Source of the DNA: RGIG8748 sp045539515
Lineage (GTDB): Bacteria; Bacillota; Clostridia; UMGS1810
Direction of reading: 5' to 3'
DNA: 30,423 nt
Assembly: GCA_045539515.1 (NCBI GenBank)
Contig: JAZQFN010000060.1
Location: forward strand, 1 to 30,423
Positions 15,985 to 23,957 of the stretch are shown one piece after another. The notes below the pieces were generated by a model that had not been told where the DNA came from, searched no databases, and saw nothing but the letters and a program-made list of their open reading frames with translations. Numbering within the stretch: position 1 is the first letter of the stretch; every line of letters starts with the position of its first letter. The position numbers and the translations under genes are program-made.

Positions 15985-16018
15985 AAAAAAGTTCCGAGGA
16001 ATTTCTCGGAACTTTTTT
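15985..16018. terminator. Bidirectional terminator between esterase and EamA genes
   Basis: AAAAAAGTTCCGAG (15985-15998) and CTCGGAACTTTTTT (16005-16018) form a 14-bp perfect stem with a 6-nt loop. The A- and T-runs on the two arms allow termination in both directions between these convergent genes. Confidence 0.92.
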
Positions 16019-16032
16019 ATATAAAACTAACC

Positions 16033-16932
16033 TCAATTATCAGATTTTTTTCGCATATCAAAAAACGTTATCAGTATACTTGCACATATTACAAGCACGC
16101 TTCCCGTGCCGGTACGCAAGCCTATAACCTCGCCGAAAACAGTCGCACCCACAATTACACTTGTAATAGGCTCAAAAGTACTTAAGATTGCTGCCCTTTC
16201 ACCGCCTACAATTCTTGTGCCACCCTGAAAGAGAACCACAGCTCCCACATTTACCGCTAACGCAAAGAGAAAGCTTAAAAGCCAGCCTTTAAGGCTCACG
16301 GGCATGGCAAGGTCACCGGTTACAAGGCAGACTGTCAAAAGCACCGCCGAGCATACCAGAGATATGTAAAAGCTAAGCACCCATCCGGAAAGCTCCTTGC
16401 GCTTAAACGCAGCCAGAAGCACCACATATATGGCATAGGTTACTCCGGAGGAAAAGGCATAAACACTGCCTGTAAGATTTATGGGTTTTGATGGGGAATA
16501 AAACAAGCATATACCCCCAAGACACAAAAGCAAGCTCAAGAGTGTCCCGGGCTTTATTTTTTTCTTTAAAAACAAAAACTCAATAAGCACAACAACTCCG
16601 GGATATATAAAGTGAAATACCGTTGCTGTGCCTGAATCCATATAGTTGTAGGAGCTGAAAAGAAGCAGCGGAGTAACACAGCACCCCACAAGAGCAATAA
16701 GGCTTATGGAAGGCATATCTCTTAAGGACATCTTAAGGGAGTTTCCGCTAAAGACTGCCGCAAGTGCGAGTATCGGAAGTGCCAGAAAATTCCTTAAAAG
16801 TACCAGGGTAATGGAGTTTACCCCTTCGGCATATATAGACTTTGCCATAAGAGGCATGGTGCCGAAAATTATTGCACTAAGGATTACATAGACGTATCCT
16901 TTAAATACAAGCTTTTTTGATTCATTATTCAT
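16033..16932 (-). CDS. EamA/DMT-superfamily transporter
   Basis: A 299-aa integral membrane protein with about ten hydrophobic segments arranged as two EamA repeats (roughly 10-145 and 150-292), as in 10-TMS drug/metabolite transporters. The first repeat has GTMPLMAKSIY and FRNFLA-like helix ends; the second ends in LSTFEPITSVIVGATVFGE, the conserved EamA helix pair. Members export or import metabolites and amino acids, and the substrate cannot be deduced. GGAG lies 12 nt before the ATG, a rather long spacing. Transcription appears to start about 160 nt upstream, leaving an unusually long leader for such a gene. Confidence 0.88.
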   Translation of the reverse strand: MNNESKKLVFKGYVYVILSAIIFGTMPLMAKSIYAEGVNSITLVLLRNFLALPILALAAVFSGNSLKMSLRDMPSISLIALVGCCVTPLLLFSSYNYMDSGTATVFHFIYPGVVVLIEFLFLKKKIKPGTLLSLLLCLGGICLFYSPSKPINLTGSVYAFSSGVTYAIYVVLLAAFKRKELSGWVLSFYISLVCSAVLLTVCLVTGDLAMPVSLKGWLLSFLFALAVNVGAVVLFQGGTRIVGGERAAILSTFEPITSVIVGATVFGEVIGLRTGTGSVLVICASILITFFDMRKKSDN

Positions 16933-16989
16933 TGGACTTATTCTCCGAATTTAAACAATTTTTAATGCAATTTGACACCAGAGCGCCAC

Positions 16990-17022
16990 TATACGATGTG
17001 TAATGTGGTCACTTACCGTATA
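16990..17022 (-). other. Foldable segment in the EamA leader
   Basis: TATACG (16990-16995) pairs with CGTATA (17017-17022), and within it TGTAATG-type bases at 16999-17005 pair with the ACTTAC segment at 17011-17016 allowing one bulge. In the minus-strand transcript this would be a hairpin about 60-90 nt before the start codon. It matches no riboswitch known to me. Confidence 0.35.
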
Positions 17023-17098
17023 TGCAGGAACTTAATAATCAAAACTCCTTCATAGCCGGAATTTTGTAACAGACATAAAGACACCGTAACACAACAGA

Positions 17099-17128
17099 AT
17101 TATATAACAGAGCTAACATATTTGTCAA
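17099..17128 (-). promoter_or_regulatory. Sigma-A promoter for the EamA transporter gene
   Basis: On the minus strand TTGACA (17128-17123), an 18-bp spacer and TATAAT (17104-17099) match the consensus exactly apart from the one-base-longer spacer. It implies a leader of about 160 nt. Confidence 0.7.
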
Positions 17129-17239
17129 TCTTACACAAAGCTTTATTTACGTTTTTATACATATTGTTTTCGGTTTTAAATTTGTAAATTTTCCACAACA
17201 TTTTCCTGCATAAAAAGTCAAAAAATGTAGTGTTAATTC

Positions 17240-17268
17240 TTGAATTTATACTATTGATATGATATAAT
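17240..17268 (+). promoter_or_regulatory. Sigma-A promoter for the RseC/ATPase/oxidoreductase cluster
   Basis: TTGAAT (17240-17245), a 17-bp spacer and TATAAT (17263-17268) lie about 35 bp before the RseC-like coding region, giving a short leader with GGGGTG at 17289-17294. Confidence 0.75.
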
Positions 17269-17301
17269 ATTATAATCTAAATCATATTGGGGTGATATAT
17301 C

Positions 17302-17697
17302 ATAAACGGAGAAGGAATTGTTGTAAAGCTGAATGGCAACACCGCCACCGTCAGGATAAAACGTTCCTCTGCCTGCGGTCACGACTGCGGAGAGTGTAAC
17401 CTTTGCAAAAACCCCGACATTGAAGTGGATATTTTAAACCCCATAGGCGCAAAAGTCGGCGACAGAGTAAAGATAGGCGAAGACACTTCAAAAGTGTTGC
17501 TTTACGCCTTTGTACTCTATGTATTACCCCTTATGGGAGCATTTTTGCTCTATGGTGTGCTAAGCTTCAACAACCTTTGTGCAACCATTACCGCAGCGTC
17601 CGAGGTAATATGGTTTGCATTATGGTTTGGCTTTGTGCTCTACTTTAACAAGCACAAGGTAACAAAAAGCTCTGCACTGGAAATTGTGGAGGGATGA
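17302..17697 (+). CDS. RseC/SoxR-reducing-system-like membrane protein with cysteine cluster
   Basis: About 131 aa. The N-terminal soluble part reads GIVVKLNGNTATVRIKR and then a cysteine cluster, SACGHDCGECNLC, at about 23-35 (C-x3-C-x2-C-x2-C), typical of RseC-family proteins. Two membrane segments follow at about 66-87 and 92-115. The family is linked to Rnf-type electron transport and redox control. The frame is open from a stop at 17293-17295 but has no ATG, GTG or TTG before the cysteine cluster; the first such codon is GTG at 17425, which would remove the cysteines. GGGGTG lies 7 nt before ATA at 17302, and GGAGAAGG lies directly before ATT at 17317. Either may be a rare start; 17302 is used here. 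It leads the 2-oxoacid oxidoreductase cluster. Confidence 0.7.
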   Translation: MNGEGIVVKLNGNTATVRIKRSSACGHDCGECNLCKNPDIEVDILNPIGAKVGDRVKIGEDTSKVLLYAFVLYVLPLMGAFLLYGVLSFNNLCATITAASEVIWFALWFGFVLYFNKHKVTKSSALEIVEG

Positions 17698-17701
17698 CGC
17701 T

Positions 17702-18364
17702 ATGAAAAGAATCAACATCATCACAGGCCACTACGGAAGCGGCAAAACGGAAATCGCCCTTAATATGGCATTAAAGCTCAAAGAAGAACACGAAAATGTA
17801 GTTATATGCGATATGGATATAGTTAACCCCTATTTTCGTACCAACGATGCCAGAGCATTTCTTGAGGAAAAAGGTATAAGGGTAATATCTCCCGACTACG
17901 CTTCCACAAATATCGACATACCCGTACTTCCGGGAGACATTCTTTCGGTTTTTACAAACAAGGACTGCTACGCGGTGCTTGACCTTGGCGGTGACGATGA
18001 CGGTGCTGTGGCATTGGGTCAGTTTTTCCGTTACCTTAAGGACGAAGACTACGAGATGTACTTTGTGCTAAATGCATTAAGACCCGATACAAGTAATATT
18101 GAAGACATTAAGGAGCTTGCGGCAAATATAGAATATATAAGCCGTGCCAAAATAACCGGGCTTATAAATAACACCAACCTTTCCTATTTAAGCGAACCAA
18201 AGCACCTTGAGGAAAGCCTTGAGTTTGCAGAAGATGCAGCAAAAGCTCTGGGGGTAGAAGTAAAGCACATTACAGGCACAAAGGAAATGCTCCGGAATAT
18301 AAAAGACCCAAGGGTAATGGAAATTGAATTATTTATGAAATTACCGTTCGACGCCATGGCGTAG
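17702..18364 (+). CDS. P-loop ATPase of ParA/MinD-like type, adjacent to oxidoreductase genes
   Basis: About 220 aa. The Walker A motif is GHYGSGKTE at 9-17, followed by VVICDMDIVNPYFRTND at 33-49, where an aspartate-rich strand precedes the conserved NPYFR, and by VLDLGGDDDGA as the probable Walker B region. These features belong to a Firmicutes P-loop family related to ParA/MinD nucleotide-binding proteins, without a known function. An in-frame TTG at 17684 extends the frame upstream into the previous gene, but GGAGGG lies 8 nt before the ATG at 17702, which is therefore preferred. The gene sits 4 bp after the RseC-like gene and 47 bp before the ferredoxin subunit, so a role in maturation or control of the Fe-S enzyme is a reasonable guess. 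Confidence 0.8.
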   Translation: MKRINIITGHYGSGKTEIALNMALKLKEEHENVVICDMDIVNPYFRTNDARAFLEEKGIRVISPDYASTNIDIPVLPGDILSVFTNKDCYAVLDLGGDDDGAVALGQFFRYLKDEDYEMYFVLNALRPDTSNIEDIKELAANIEYISRAKITGLINNTNLSYLSEPKHLEESLEFAEDAAKALGVEVKHITGTKEMLRNIKDPRVMEIELFMKLPFDAMA

Positions 18365-18411
18365 GATGATAACTATAAAAAAACAAGATTTTTTATAAAG
18401 GAGGAATCATT

Positions 18412-18618
18412 ATGGCTAAAGTTACTTTCAGAGAAGACAGATGCAAAGGCTGTACACTTTGTACAACAGTATGTCCCAAGAAGATAGTCGTAATGGCTAC
18501 AGACAGAATTAACGCAAAGGGCTTCCACCCTGCAACAGTTATTGAAACAGACAAGTGTATAGGTTGTGCTTTCTGTGCAACCATATGCCCCGATTGCGTA
18601 ATCGAAGTAGAGAAATAA
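18412..18618 (+). CDS. 2-oxoacid:ferredoxin oxidoreductase, delta (ferredoxin) subunit
   Basis: A 68-aa protein with two [4Fe-4S] motifs: C11-x2-C14-x2-C17-x3-C21-P and C49-x2-C52-x2-C55-x3-C59-P. It carries electrons from the thiamine-diphosphate site to free ferredoxin. An ideal AAAGGAGG precedes the ATG. The next gene encodes the large alpha subunit 14 bp downstream, and the order delta-alpha-beta-gamma follows. This is the standard layout of four-subunit KOR/VOR enzymes in anaerobic bacteria. Confidence 0.93.
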   Translation: MAKVTFREDRCKGCTLCTTVCPKKIVVMATDRINAKGFHPATVIETDKCIGCAFCATICPDCVIEVEK

Positions 18619-18632
18619 GGAGGTAGAAAAAG

Positions 18633-19703
18633 ATGGCAAACAAAGTTTTGATGAAGGGTAACGAAGCTTTGGCTGAAGCTGCTATTCGTGCAGGCTGCAG
18701 ACACTTTTTCGGTTATCCCATAACACCTCAGACAGAGGTATCGGCATATATGTCCAAAAAAATGCCCAAAATCGGCGGTGTATTCCTTCAGGCTGAGTCC
18801 GAAGTTGCCGCTATAAATATGGTATACGGTGCAGGCGGTGCAGGTGCAAGAGTTATGACAAGCTCGTCGAGCCCCGGAATAAGCTTAAAGCAGGAAGGTA
18901 TCTCCTACATAGCAGGTGCCGATGTTCCCTGTGTTATAGTTAACATTGTGCGTGGCGGCCCCGGTCTTGGCGGTATTCAGCCTGCTCAGTCCGACTACTA
19001 TCAGGCAGTAAAGGGCGGCGGACACGGTGACTATCACCTTGTGGTTCTCGCTCCCAGCTCCATTCAGGAAATGGTTGACCTTACAAGCGATGCTTTTGAC
19101 ATAGGCGACAAGTACAGATGCCCTGTTATGATTATGGGTGACGGTATGCTGGGTCAGATGATGGAGCCTGTAGAATTTAAAGATACAGAGCTTGGCGACC
19201 TTCCCGAAAAGGAATGGGCAACCACAGGTACAGATATGAAGAGAAAAAAGAACATTATAAACTCCCTCTTCATTGAACCCAAGGACCTTGAAGACCTTGT
19301 ACTTGCAAGACAGAAGAAGTACGAAGAAATTGAAAAGAACGAAGTACGCTACGAAACCGAAGGCATCGAAGATGCAGACATCATCCTCGTAGCATACGGC
19401 ACAACCGCAAGAATTGCAAAAACTGCTATGGCAAAGGCTAAGGCAAAGGGATTAAAGGTTGGCATAATAAGACCCATTACCCTGTGGCCCTTCCCCTACG
19501 AAGCTTTTGAAAAGGCTCTCGAAGGCGGAAAGAAAAAGACTTTCCTTGCTGTAGAAATGAGTATGGGACAGATGGTAGACGATGTTAAGATTGCCGTAAA
19601 CGGCAGAGCAAACGTTGAGTTCTTTGGCAGAACCGGCGGTATCGTACCTACTCCCAACGAAATACTTAATAAAATAGAAGAAATTGCCGGAGGTGACAAA
19701 TAA
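18633..19703 (+). CDS. vorB: 2-oxoacid:ferredoxin oxidoreductase, alpha subunit (VorB/KorA)
   Basis: A 356-aa subunit with the pyrimidine-binding domain of the thiamine-diphosphate enzyme and the following domain II. GYPITPQTE at 27-35 is the family signature, and the SESEVAA-like QAESEVAAINM segment (about 54-64) carries the cofactor-activating glutamate. The C-terminal part (about 250-356) is the transketolase-C-like domain. The enzyme oxidises a 2-oxoacid and CoA to acyl-CoA, CO2 and reduced ferredoxin. Sequence style resembles proteins annotated as 3-methyl-2-oxobutanoate oxidoreductase subunit VorB; 2-oxoglutarate remains possible. AGGAGG lies before the ATG, and its stop overlaps the beta-subunit start by one base. 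Confidence 0.9.
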   Translation: MANKVLMKGNEALAEAAIRAGCRHFFGYPITPQTEVSAYMSKKMPKIGGVFLQAESEVAAINMVYGAGGAGARVMTSSSSPGISLKQEGISYIAGADVPCVIVNIVRGGPGLGGIQPAQSDYYQAVKGGGHGDYHLVVLAPSSIQEMVDLTSDAFDIGDKYRCPVMIMGDGMLGQMMEPVEFKDTELGDLPEKEWATTGTDMKRKKNIINSLFIEPKDLEDLVLARQKKYEEIEKNEVRYETEGIEDADIILVAYGTTARIAKTAMAKAKAKGLKVGIIRPITLWPFPYEAFEKALEGGKKKTFLAVEMSMGQMVDDVKIAVNGRANVEFFGRTGGIVPTPNEILNKIEEIAGGDK

Positions 19704-20455
19704 TGGAAAAAGTATTTTCAAGACCCCATGCACTCTCTGATGTGCCTCTCCATTACTGCCCCGGATGCCCTCACGGTATTGTACACCGTCTGGTTGCCGA
19801 GGTTATAGACGAACTCGGAATTGAAGGTTCCACAATCGGCGTAGCTCCCGTAGGCTGCTCCGTATTTGCATACAACTACTTTGAATGTGATATGCAGGAA
19901 GCCGCACACGGCAGAGCTCCCGCAGTTGCTACAGGTATCAAGAGAGTTCATCCCGACAAGGTAGTATTTACCTATCAGGGTGACGGTGACCTTGCCGCTA
20001 TAGGTACAGCAGAAACTGTTCATGCAGCAGCAAGAGGCGAAAACATCACCACAATATTTATAAACAACGCTATCTATGGTATGACCGGAGGTCAGATGGC
20101 TCCTACCACACTTTTGGGTCAGGTAACACAGACTACCCCCTATGGCAGAGACCAGCAGAGAAACGGTAACCCTATAAGAGTAAGCGAAATGCTTGCTACT
20201 TTGGACGGTCCCTCTTACATTGAAAGAGTAACCGTAGATACAATCCCCCACATTAAGGCGGCAAAAAAAGCTATAAAGAAAGCTTTCCAGAATCAGCTTG
20301 ACGGCAAGGGCTTCTCCCTTGTAGAAGTTGTTTCCACCTGTCCTACAAACTGGGGAATGAGCCCCACAGAGTCCTTTGAATGGATGAGAGAAAATATGCT
20401 TCCTCACTATCCTTTGGGCGTATACAAAGATATTGATGCAAAGGAGGAAGAATAA
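19703..20455 (+). CDS. vorA: 2-oxoacid:ferredoxin oxidoreductase, beta (TPP-binding) subunit
   Basis: A 250-aa thiamine-diphosphate-binding subunit. HYCPGCPHG at 17-25 and the cysteine in PVGCSVF (C52) are typical of the family, and the TPP-magnesium motif runs from GDGD at 93-96 to NNAIYGMTGGQ at 121-131. Its ATG overlaps the alpha-subunit stop (TAATG), pointing to coupled translation at equal levels. The gamma subunit follows within 3 bp. Length is normal for the VOR/KOR beta subunit, which is shorter than in pyruvate:ferredoxin oxidoreductases. Confidence 0.93.
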   Translation: MEKVFSRPHALSDVPLHYCPGCPHGIVHRLVAEVIDELGIEGSTIGVAPVGCSVFAYNYFECDMQEAAHGRAPAVATGIKRVHPDKVVFTYQGDGDLAAIGTAETVHAAARGENITTIFINNAIYGMTGGQMAPTTLLGQVTQTTPYGRDQQRNGNPIRVSEMLATLDGPSYIERVTVDTIPHIKAAKKAIKKAFQNQLDGKGFSLVEVVSTCPTNWGMSPTESFEWMRENMLPHYPLGVYKDIDAKEEE

Positions 20456-20457
20456 TT

Positions 20458-20994
20458 ATGACATACGAAACCATATTTGCCGGATTCGGCGGTCAGGGTA
20501 TCCTCTTTGCAGGTAAGGCAATTGCTTACGCAGGTATGATAGAAGACAAAAACGTTTCCCATCTTCCTTCCTACGGACCTGAAATGCGCGGCGGTACATG
20601 TAACTGTCACGTTATAGTATCCGACGAGCCCGTTGCATCTCCTATTATAGTAGAGCCTACAGCTCTCATCGCTATGAATGCTCCTTCTTTCGATAAGTTC
20701 GAAGATCAGCTGGTTCCCGGCGGAAAGGCAATTTTAGACAGCACTCTTATTTCCAGAGATGCCGTAAGAGATGACATTGACGTGTTCAAGGTTCCTGCTA
20801 CAGATATGGCAAACAAAATGGGTCTTCCAAAGCTTGCCAATATGATTCTTGTAGGTAAGCTTGTTAAGGAAACAGGTATGTTTACTTTAGATGAGCTTAA
20901 AGCTGCTATTACAAAGCTTGTTCCTGCCTCCAAGCCCGAGCTTCTTGAAAACAACATTAAGACAATTGAAGCAGGCTACAACTACGAAGGTTAA
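20458..20994 (+). CDS. vorC: 2-oxoacid:ferredoxin oxidoreductase, gamma subunit
   Basis: A 178-aa subunit with the family signatures FGGQG at 10-14 and PSYGPEMRGGT at 37-47. The gamma subunit contributes to CoA binding and to the stability of the complex. It starts 3 bp after the beta subunit, with AAGGAGG in the end of the preceding gene, and is the last gene before a strong terminator. All four parts of the enzyme are therefore encoded consecutively at 18412-20994. Confidence 0.93.
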   Translation: MTYETIFAGFGGQGILFAGKAIAYAGMIEDKNVSHLPSYGPEMRGGTCNCHVIVSDEPVASPIIVEPTALIAMNAPSFDKFEDQLVPGGKAILDSTLISRDAVRDDIDVFKVPATDMANKMGLPKLANMILVGKLVKETGMFTLDELKAAITKLVPASKPELLENNIKTIEAGYNYEG

Positions 20995-21041
20995 TATTTA
21001 AAGCTGGTTGCATGTATCTGCTTCAGCGTTATTAAAAGCAT

Positions 21042-21082
21042 AAGGGATGACAAAAATCTGTTTTTTGTCATCCCTTTGTTTT
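21042..21082 (+). terminator. Terminator after the 2-oxoacid oxidoreductase operon
   Basis: AAGGGATGACAAAAA (21042-21056) and TTTTTGTCATCCCTT (21062-21076) form a 15-bp perfect stem with a 5-nt loop, followed by TGTTTTTT. It also faces the convergent AraC-type gene ending at 21096. Confidence 0.93.
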
Positions 21083-21095
21083 TTAATTTTTGAAC

Positions 21096-21884
21096 TTAAA
21101 ATGGATTTTCACACCTTCTGTACATCCTTGGTGAAACACCAACATTCTCAAGAAATACCCTGTTAAAAGTGCTTTGATTTTTGTATCCGCACTCATACAT
21201 AATATCGGTTATACTTAAGGTGGTTTCATTAATCAGTTGTTTTGCCCTATTTATCCGCAAAGCATTTATGTAATTACGGAAAGAGCAGCCAACTTTTTCT
21301 GCAAATATTTTTGTAATATATCTTTCGCTGACAAATACATTTTCAGCTACACTCTTTATTGAAATTTCCTCAAAAAAATATTCTGAACAATATTCAAGAA
21401 CTGCTCTTACCACATTGGCATCGGAGGTGTTTCTGTCAGTTAGCTCCACATTAATAAGCAACTCTCCCAGCAATGCCTTAAGATATGCATCGCGAGTTTT
21501 CCTGCAAAGTGAATTGTTCTCCTTTGAAAGTAACAGAATCTTTTTCATCAAAGGAAACATATCTGACGAATTTTCAAAAAACGGATTGTGTGGAACCGAA
21601 GAAAGAAGCACTTCCGAAAATTCGCCAACATTTTCCGGAGAAAACAAGACAACAGACACCTTTGCCCCTGTTTGGGGTTCATAGCTGTGAACACTGTATG
21701 GAAAAACCACGCACAGCTCGTCAGATAACAGTTCTTTCCGCCTACCGTCCACCGTTACTGTGACTGTGCCCTCCGTAACGTAAAGAATCTCTCCGTGAGA
21801 ATGAAACATGGGCGCATATGCCTTTAAAGAATCGCTTGTAAAGGCTTCAATTTCGATTTCTTTGCTTTCAAATATACCCCTCAT
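21096..21884 (-). CDS. AraC-family transcriptional regulator
   Basis: A 262-aa regulator. The N-terminal half (about 10-95) resembles a cupin sugar-sensing domain (HSHGEILYVTEGTVTVTVDG and a later P-Y-S-VHSYEP strand). The C-terminal about 100 residues hold the double helix-turn-helix: SIKSVAENVFVSERYITKIF and the conserved second part ITDIMYECGYKNQSTFNRVF, then VSPRMYRR. GAGGTG precedes the ATG. It is transcribed divergently from the glycoside hydrolase and ceramidase-like genes, so it is probably their activator in response to a sugar. No operator could be fixed by eye. Confidence 0.93.
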   Translation of the reverse strand: MRGIFESKEIEIEAFTSDSLKAYAPMFHSHGEILYVTEGTVTVTVDGRRKELLSDELCVVFPYSVHSYEPQTGAKVSVVLFSPENVGEFSEVLLSSVPHNPFFENSSDMFPLMKKILLLSKENNSLCRKTRDAYLKALLGELLINVELTDRNTSDANVVRAVLEYCSEYFFEEISIKSVAENVFVSERYITKIFAEKVGCSFRNYINALRINRAKQLINETTLSITDIMYECGYKNQSTFNRVFLENVGVSPRMYRRCENPF

Positions 21885-21937
21885 AGTCCACCTCAGTACC
21901 GTTTTTCATTGGTTTTGTGCATTGATTTCATATAGTC

Positions 21938-21966
21938 ATTATATACCTTTATGTTGTATAATTCAA
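21938..21966 (-). promoter_or_regulatory. Sigma-A promoter of the AraC-type regulator gene
   Basis: On the minus strand TTGAAT (21966-21961), a 17-bp spacer and TATAAT (21943-21938) lie about 55 bp before the regulator start. The divergent glycoside hydrolase gene has only weak promoter hexamers in the same 110-bp gap, which fits activator-dependent transcription. Confidence 0.75.
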
Positions 21967-21994
21967 GTATATACTTATAAAAAGGAGTTTTCTT

Positions 21995-23953
21995 ATGTCC
22001 ACGTATATTCCATATCCATTTTACCACGATGATTTACCTGTTGATATTTCATTTATATTTCAAGATGAAAAGCCTGCCGGGAAACACGGATTTCTTAAAA
22101 CAGAGGGTAAATACTTCGTGTTCGAAGACGGCACTAAAGTACGTTTCTTTGGAACAAATTTAAACGGCGGAGCTAATTTCCCCGACCACAGCTATGCCGA
22201 AAAGTTCGCAAGAAGGCTTGCAAAGCTGGGTATTAACCTTGTGCGTTTCCACCAGCTTGACTCCGAATGGAACACACCAAACATATTTTCATTTACCAAG
22301 GGCAAGCCCTTTGACGGCAAAAGCTTTGATGCACAAAGCATGGACAGGCTGGACTACCTTATATACTGCCTAAAAAAAGAGGGCATATACTGCTATATGG
22401 ATATGTTTACCTACCGTAAATTCCGTTCTTCGGAGGGCGTGGCTAATGCCGAAAACCTCCCCGATGCCGCAAAGCCATACTGCATATTTGACGAAAAATT
22501 AATTGAACTTCAAAAGGATTTGTGTCAAAAGCTCTGGACACATTACAACCCATATACCGAGCTTACCTATGCTGACGACCCGGTATTTGTAATGGCGGAG
22601 ATTTTAAACGAGTGTCACCTTTTTACAGCAGGACAAAAAATCACCGCAGAGCCCTACAGAACAAACTTTATCAATATGTTTGACAGGTGGCTTAAGGAAA
22701 ATGATTACCATAAATCCACCCGGGATTTTGATATAGACGACTTTAAAAACGAAATACTCATAAGCTTCAAAATGGAAATTCAGGAAAAATATTTCCGCGA
22801 AATGACCGAGTGTATGCGTAAATGCGGTGTAAAAATACCCCTGACCGGAACAAACATGGTACAAACTCCCGCCAATTTAAAAACACACCTTATGTTTGAT
22901 TTCCTTGACGACCACGCCTACCTCTATGACTGGCGATGGGGCGAAAAGCAGAAATACTGCAAAAATCAGGCAATAACAAAAGAGTACAAACCATTTTTGA
23001 CACGTACCCTTGCAACAGTTGCAGATAAACCTACCTTTATGTCCGAATGGGATATGCCCTGGCCTAATGACTACAGAGCAGAAAGTCCCATCTATGCCGC
23101 AGCCTACGGACTTCTGCAGGACTGGTCGGGTTTTGCCATACACACCTATGCATATACTTCATATTTAGACAGGATGAATGTACTGGGCAAGGAAATGCAG
23201 GCAGAAAAGATAGGCAATGTACCCTACCGTCAGGGAATATTCTCCGCATGGAACGACCCGGCAAAATTTGGCCTGTTCTATCACAGTGCACTTATGACAA
23301 GACGTGGCGATGTGTCACCTTCAAAGAAAGTTATAAAAGTTCCTCACAAAAGCATGTCTTCAACCTTCGGGGACCTTGGCAGAACAAACTGGGAAAGGTG
23401 CAGAGTGGAGGCTGATACGGAATTTAAAGAATTTGCAGATGCCGATGCTTTTGTAAACCTTGAAGAAGCAATACATGAGGTTACCTCAGACACCGGAGAG
23501 CTCTACATAAACCGAAATAAAAATTACGGAACCGTAAACACCCCCATGACGAAATGTGCCTACGGATTTCTTGGCAAAAACGGCAAGCTTGAACTTTCCG
23601 GAGTAAATATAAACTGCGAAACAGATTTTGCCGTGATTGCCTTAAGCTCACTTACGGATAAAGATATATCAAGCTCCGAAAATATGCTTCTTACCGCTGT
23701 AGGCAGAGCTAAAAACACCGGAGCAGACTTTAAAAATGAGCAGATGTTTGACCTAGGCAAAGCTCCGGTTTGTATTGAAGTAACAGAAACCAATATTGAA
23801 ATAAAAACCTCTGTGGAGGGTTTGAAGGTCTGGGCAATCAGCCCTGAAGGCTTTTATATCGGAACGGTAGACACCACCTATGAAAACGGCGTGCTTAAGT
23901 TTCGCCTGGGTGATGTATCAAACTCAATGTACTATCTTATAGTAAAGGACTGA
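21995..23953 (+). CDS. Clan GH-A glycoside hydrolase with C-terminal beta-sandwich region
   Basis: A 652-aa enzyme without a visible signal peptide. The N-terminal barrel begins with GKYFVFEDGTKVRFFGTNL, a typical start of cellulase-like (GH5-related) proteins, then LVRFHQLD at 82-89. The acid/base is probably Glu206 in the AEILNEC segment (Asn-Glu after strand 4), and the nucleophile is Glu351 in FMSEWDMPWP (strand 7). Residues from about 430 form an all-beta region ending MYYLIVKD. The family number and substrate cannot be fixed; beta-glucosidic, mannosidic or galactosidic bonds are possible. AAAAAGGAG precedes the ATG. It lies divergent to an AraC regulator and 4 bp before a ceramidase-like gene, with which it probably forms an operon. 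Confidence 0.8.
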   Translation: MSTYIPYPFYHDDLPVDISFIFQDEKPAGKHGFLKTEGKYFVFEDGTKVRFFGTNLNGGANFPDHSYAEKFARRLAKLGINLVRFHQLDSEWNTPNIFSFTKGKPFDGKSFDAQSMDRLDYLIYCLKKEGIYCYMDMFTYRKFRSSEGVANAENLPDAAKPYCIFDEKLIELQKDLCQKLWTHYNPYTELTYADDPVFVMAEILNECHLFTAGQKITAEPYRTNFINMFDRWLKENDYHKSTRDFDIDDFKNEILISFKMEIQEKYFREMTECMRKCGVKIPLTGTNMVQTPANLKTHLMFDFLDDHAYLYDWRWGEKQKYCKNQAITKEYKPFLTRTLATVADKPTFMSEWDMPWPNDYRAESPIYAAAYGLLQDWSGFAIHTYAYTSYLDRMNVLGKEMQAEKIGNVPYRQGIFSAWNDPAKFGLFYHSALMTRRGDVSPSKKVIKVPHKSMSSTFGDLGRTNWERCRVEADTEFKEFADADAFVNLEEAIHEVTSDTGELYINRNKNYGTVNTPMTKCAYGFLGKNGKLELSGVNINCETDFAVIALSSLTDKDISSSENMLLTAVGRAKNTGADFKNEQMFDLGKAPVCIEVTETNIEIKTSVEGLKVWAISPEGFYIGTVDTTYENGVLKFRLGDVSNSMYYLIVKD

Positions 23954-23957
23954 TATC

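Larger units (their letters stand above)
16933..17301. other. Intergenic region between EamA transporter and RseC-like gene
   Basis: A 369-bp divergent intergenic stretch with no ORF of note. It holds the minus-strand promoter and about 160 nt leader of the EamA gene, and the plus-strand promoter of the RseC-like gene. A foldable segment lies in the EamA leader at 16990-17022. Nothing else is recognised; no tRNA is present. Confidence 0.7.

Noticed and set aside
18374..18397. TATAAAAAAA/TTTTTTATA inverted repeat between the ATPase and ferredoxin genes
   Set aside because: The stem is made only of A-T pairs, so it is too weak for a terminator, and the surrounding genes read as one cluster.
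19718..20407. 229-codon minus-strand ORF inside the oxidoreductase beta-subunit gene
   Set aside because: Antisense shadow of a clearly conserved TPP-binding subunit; no ribosome binding site or domain.
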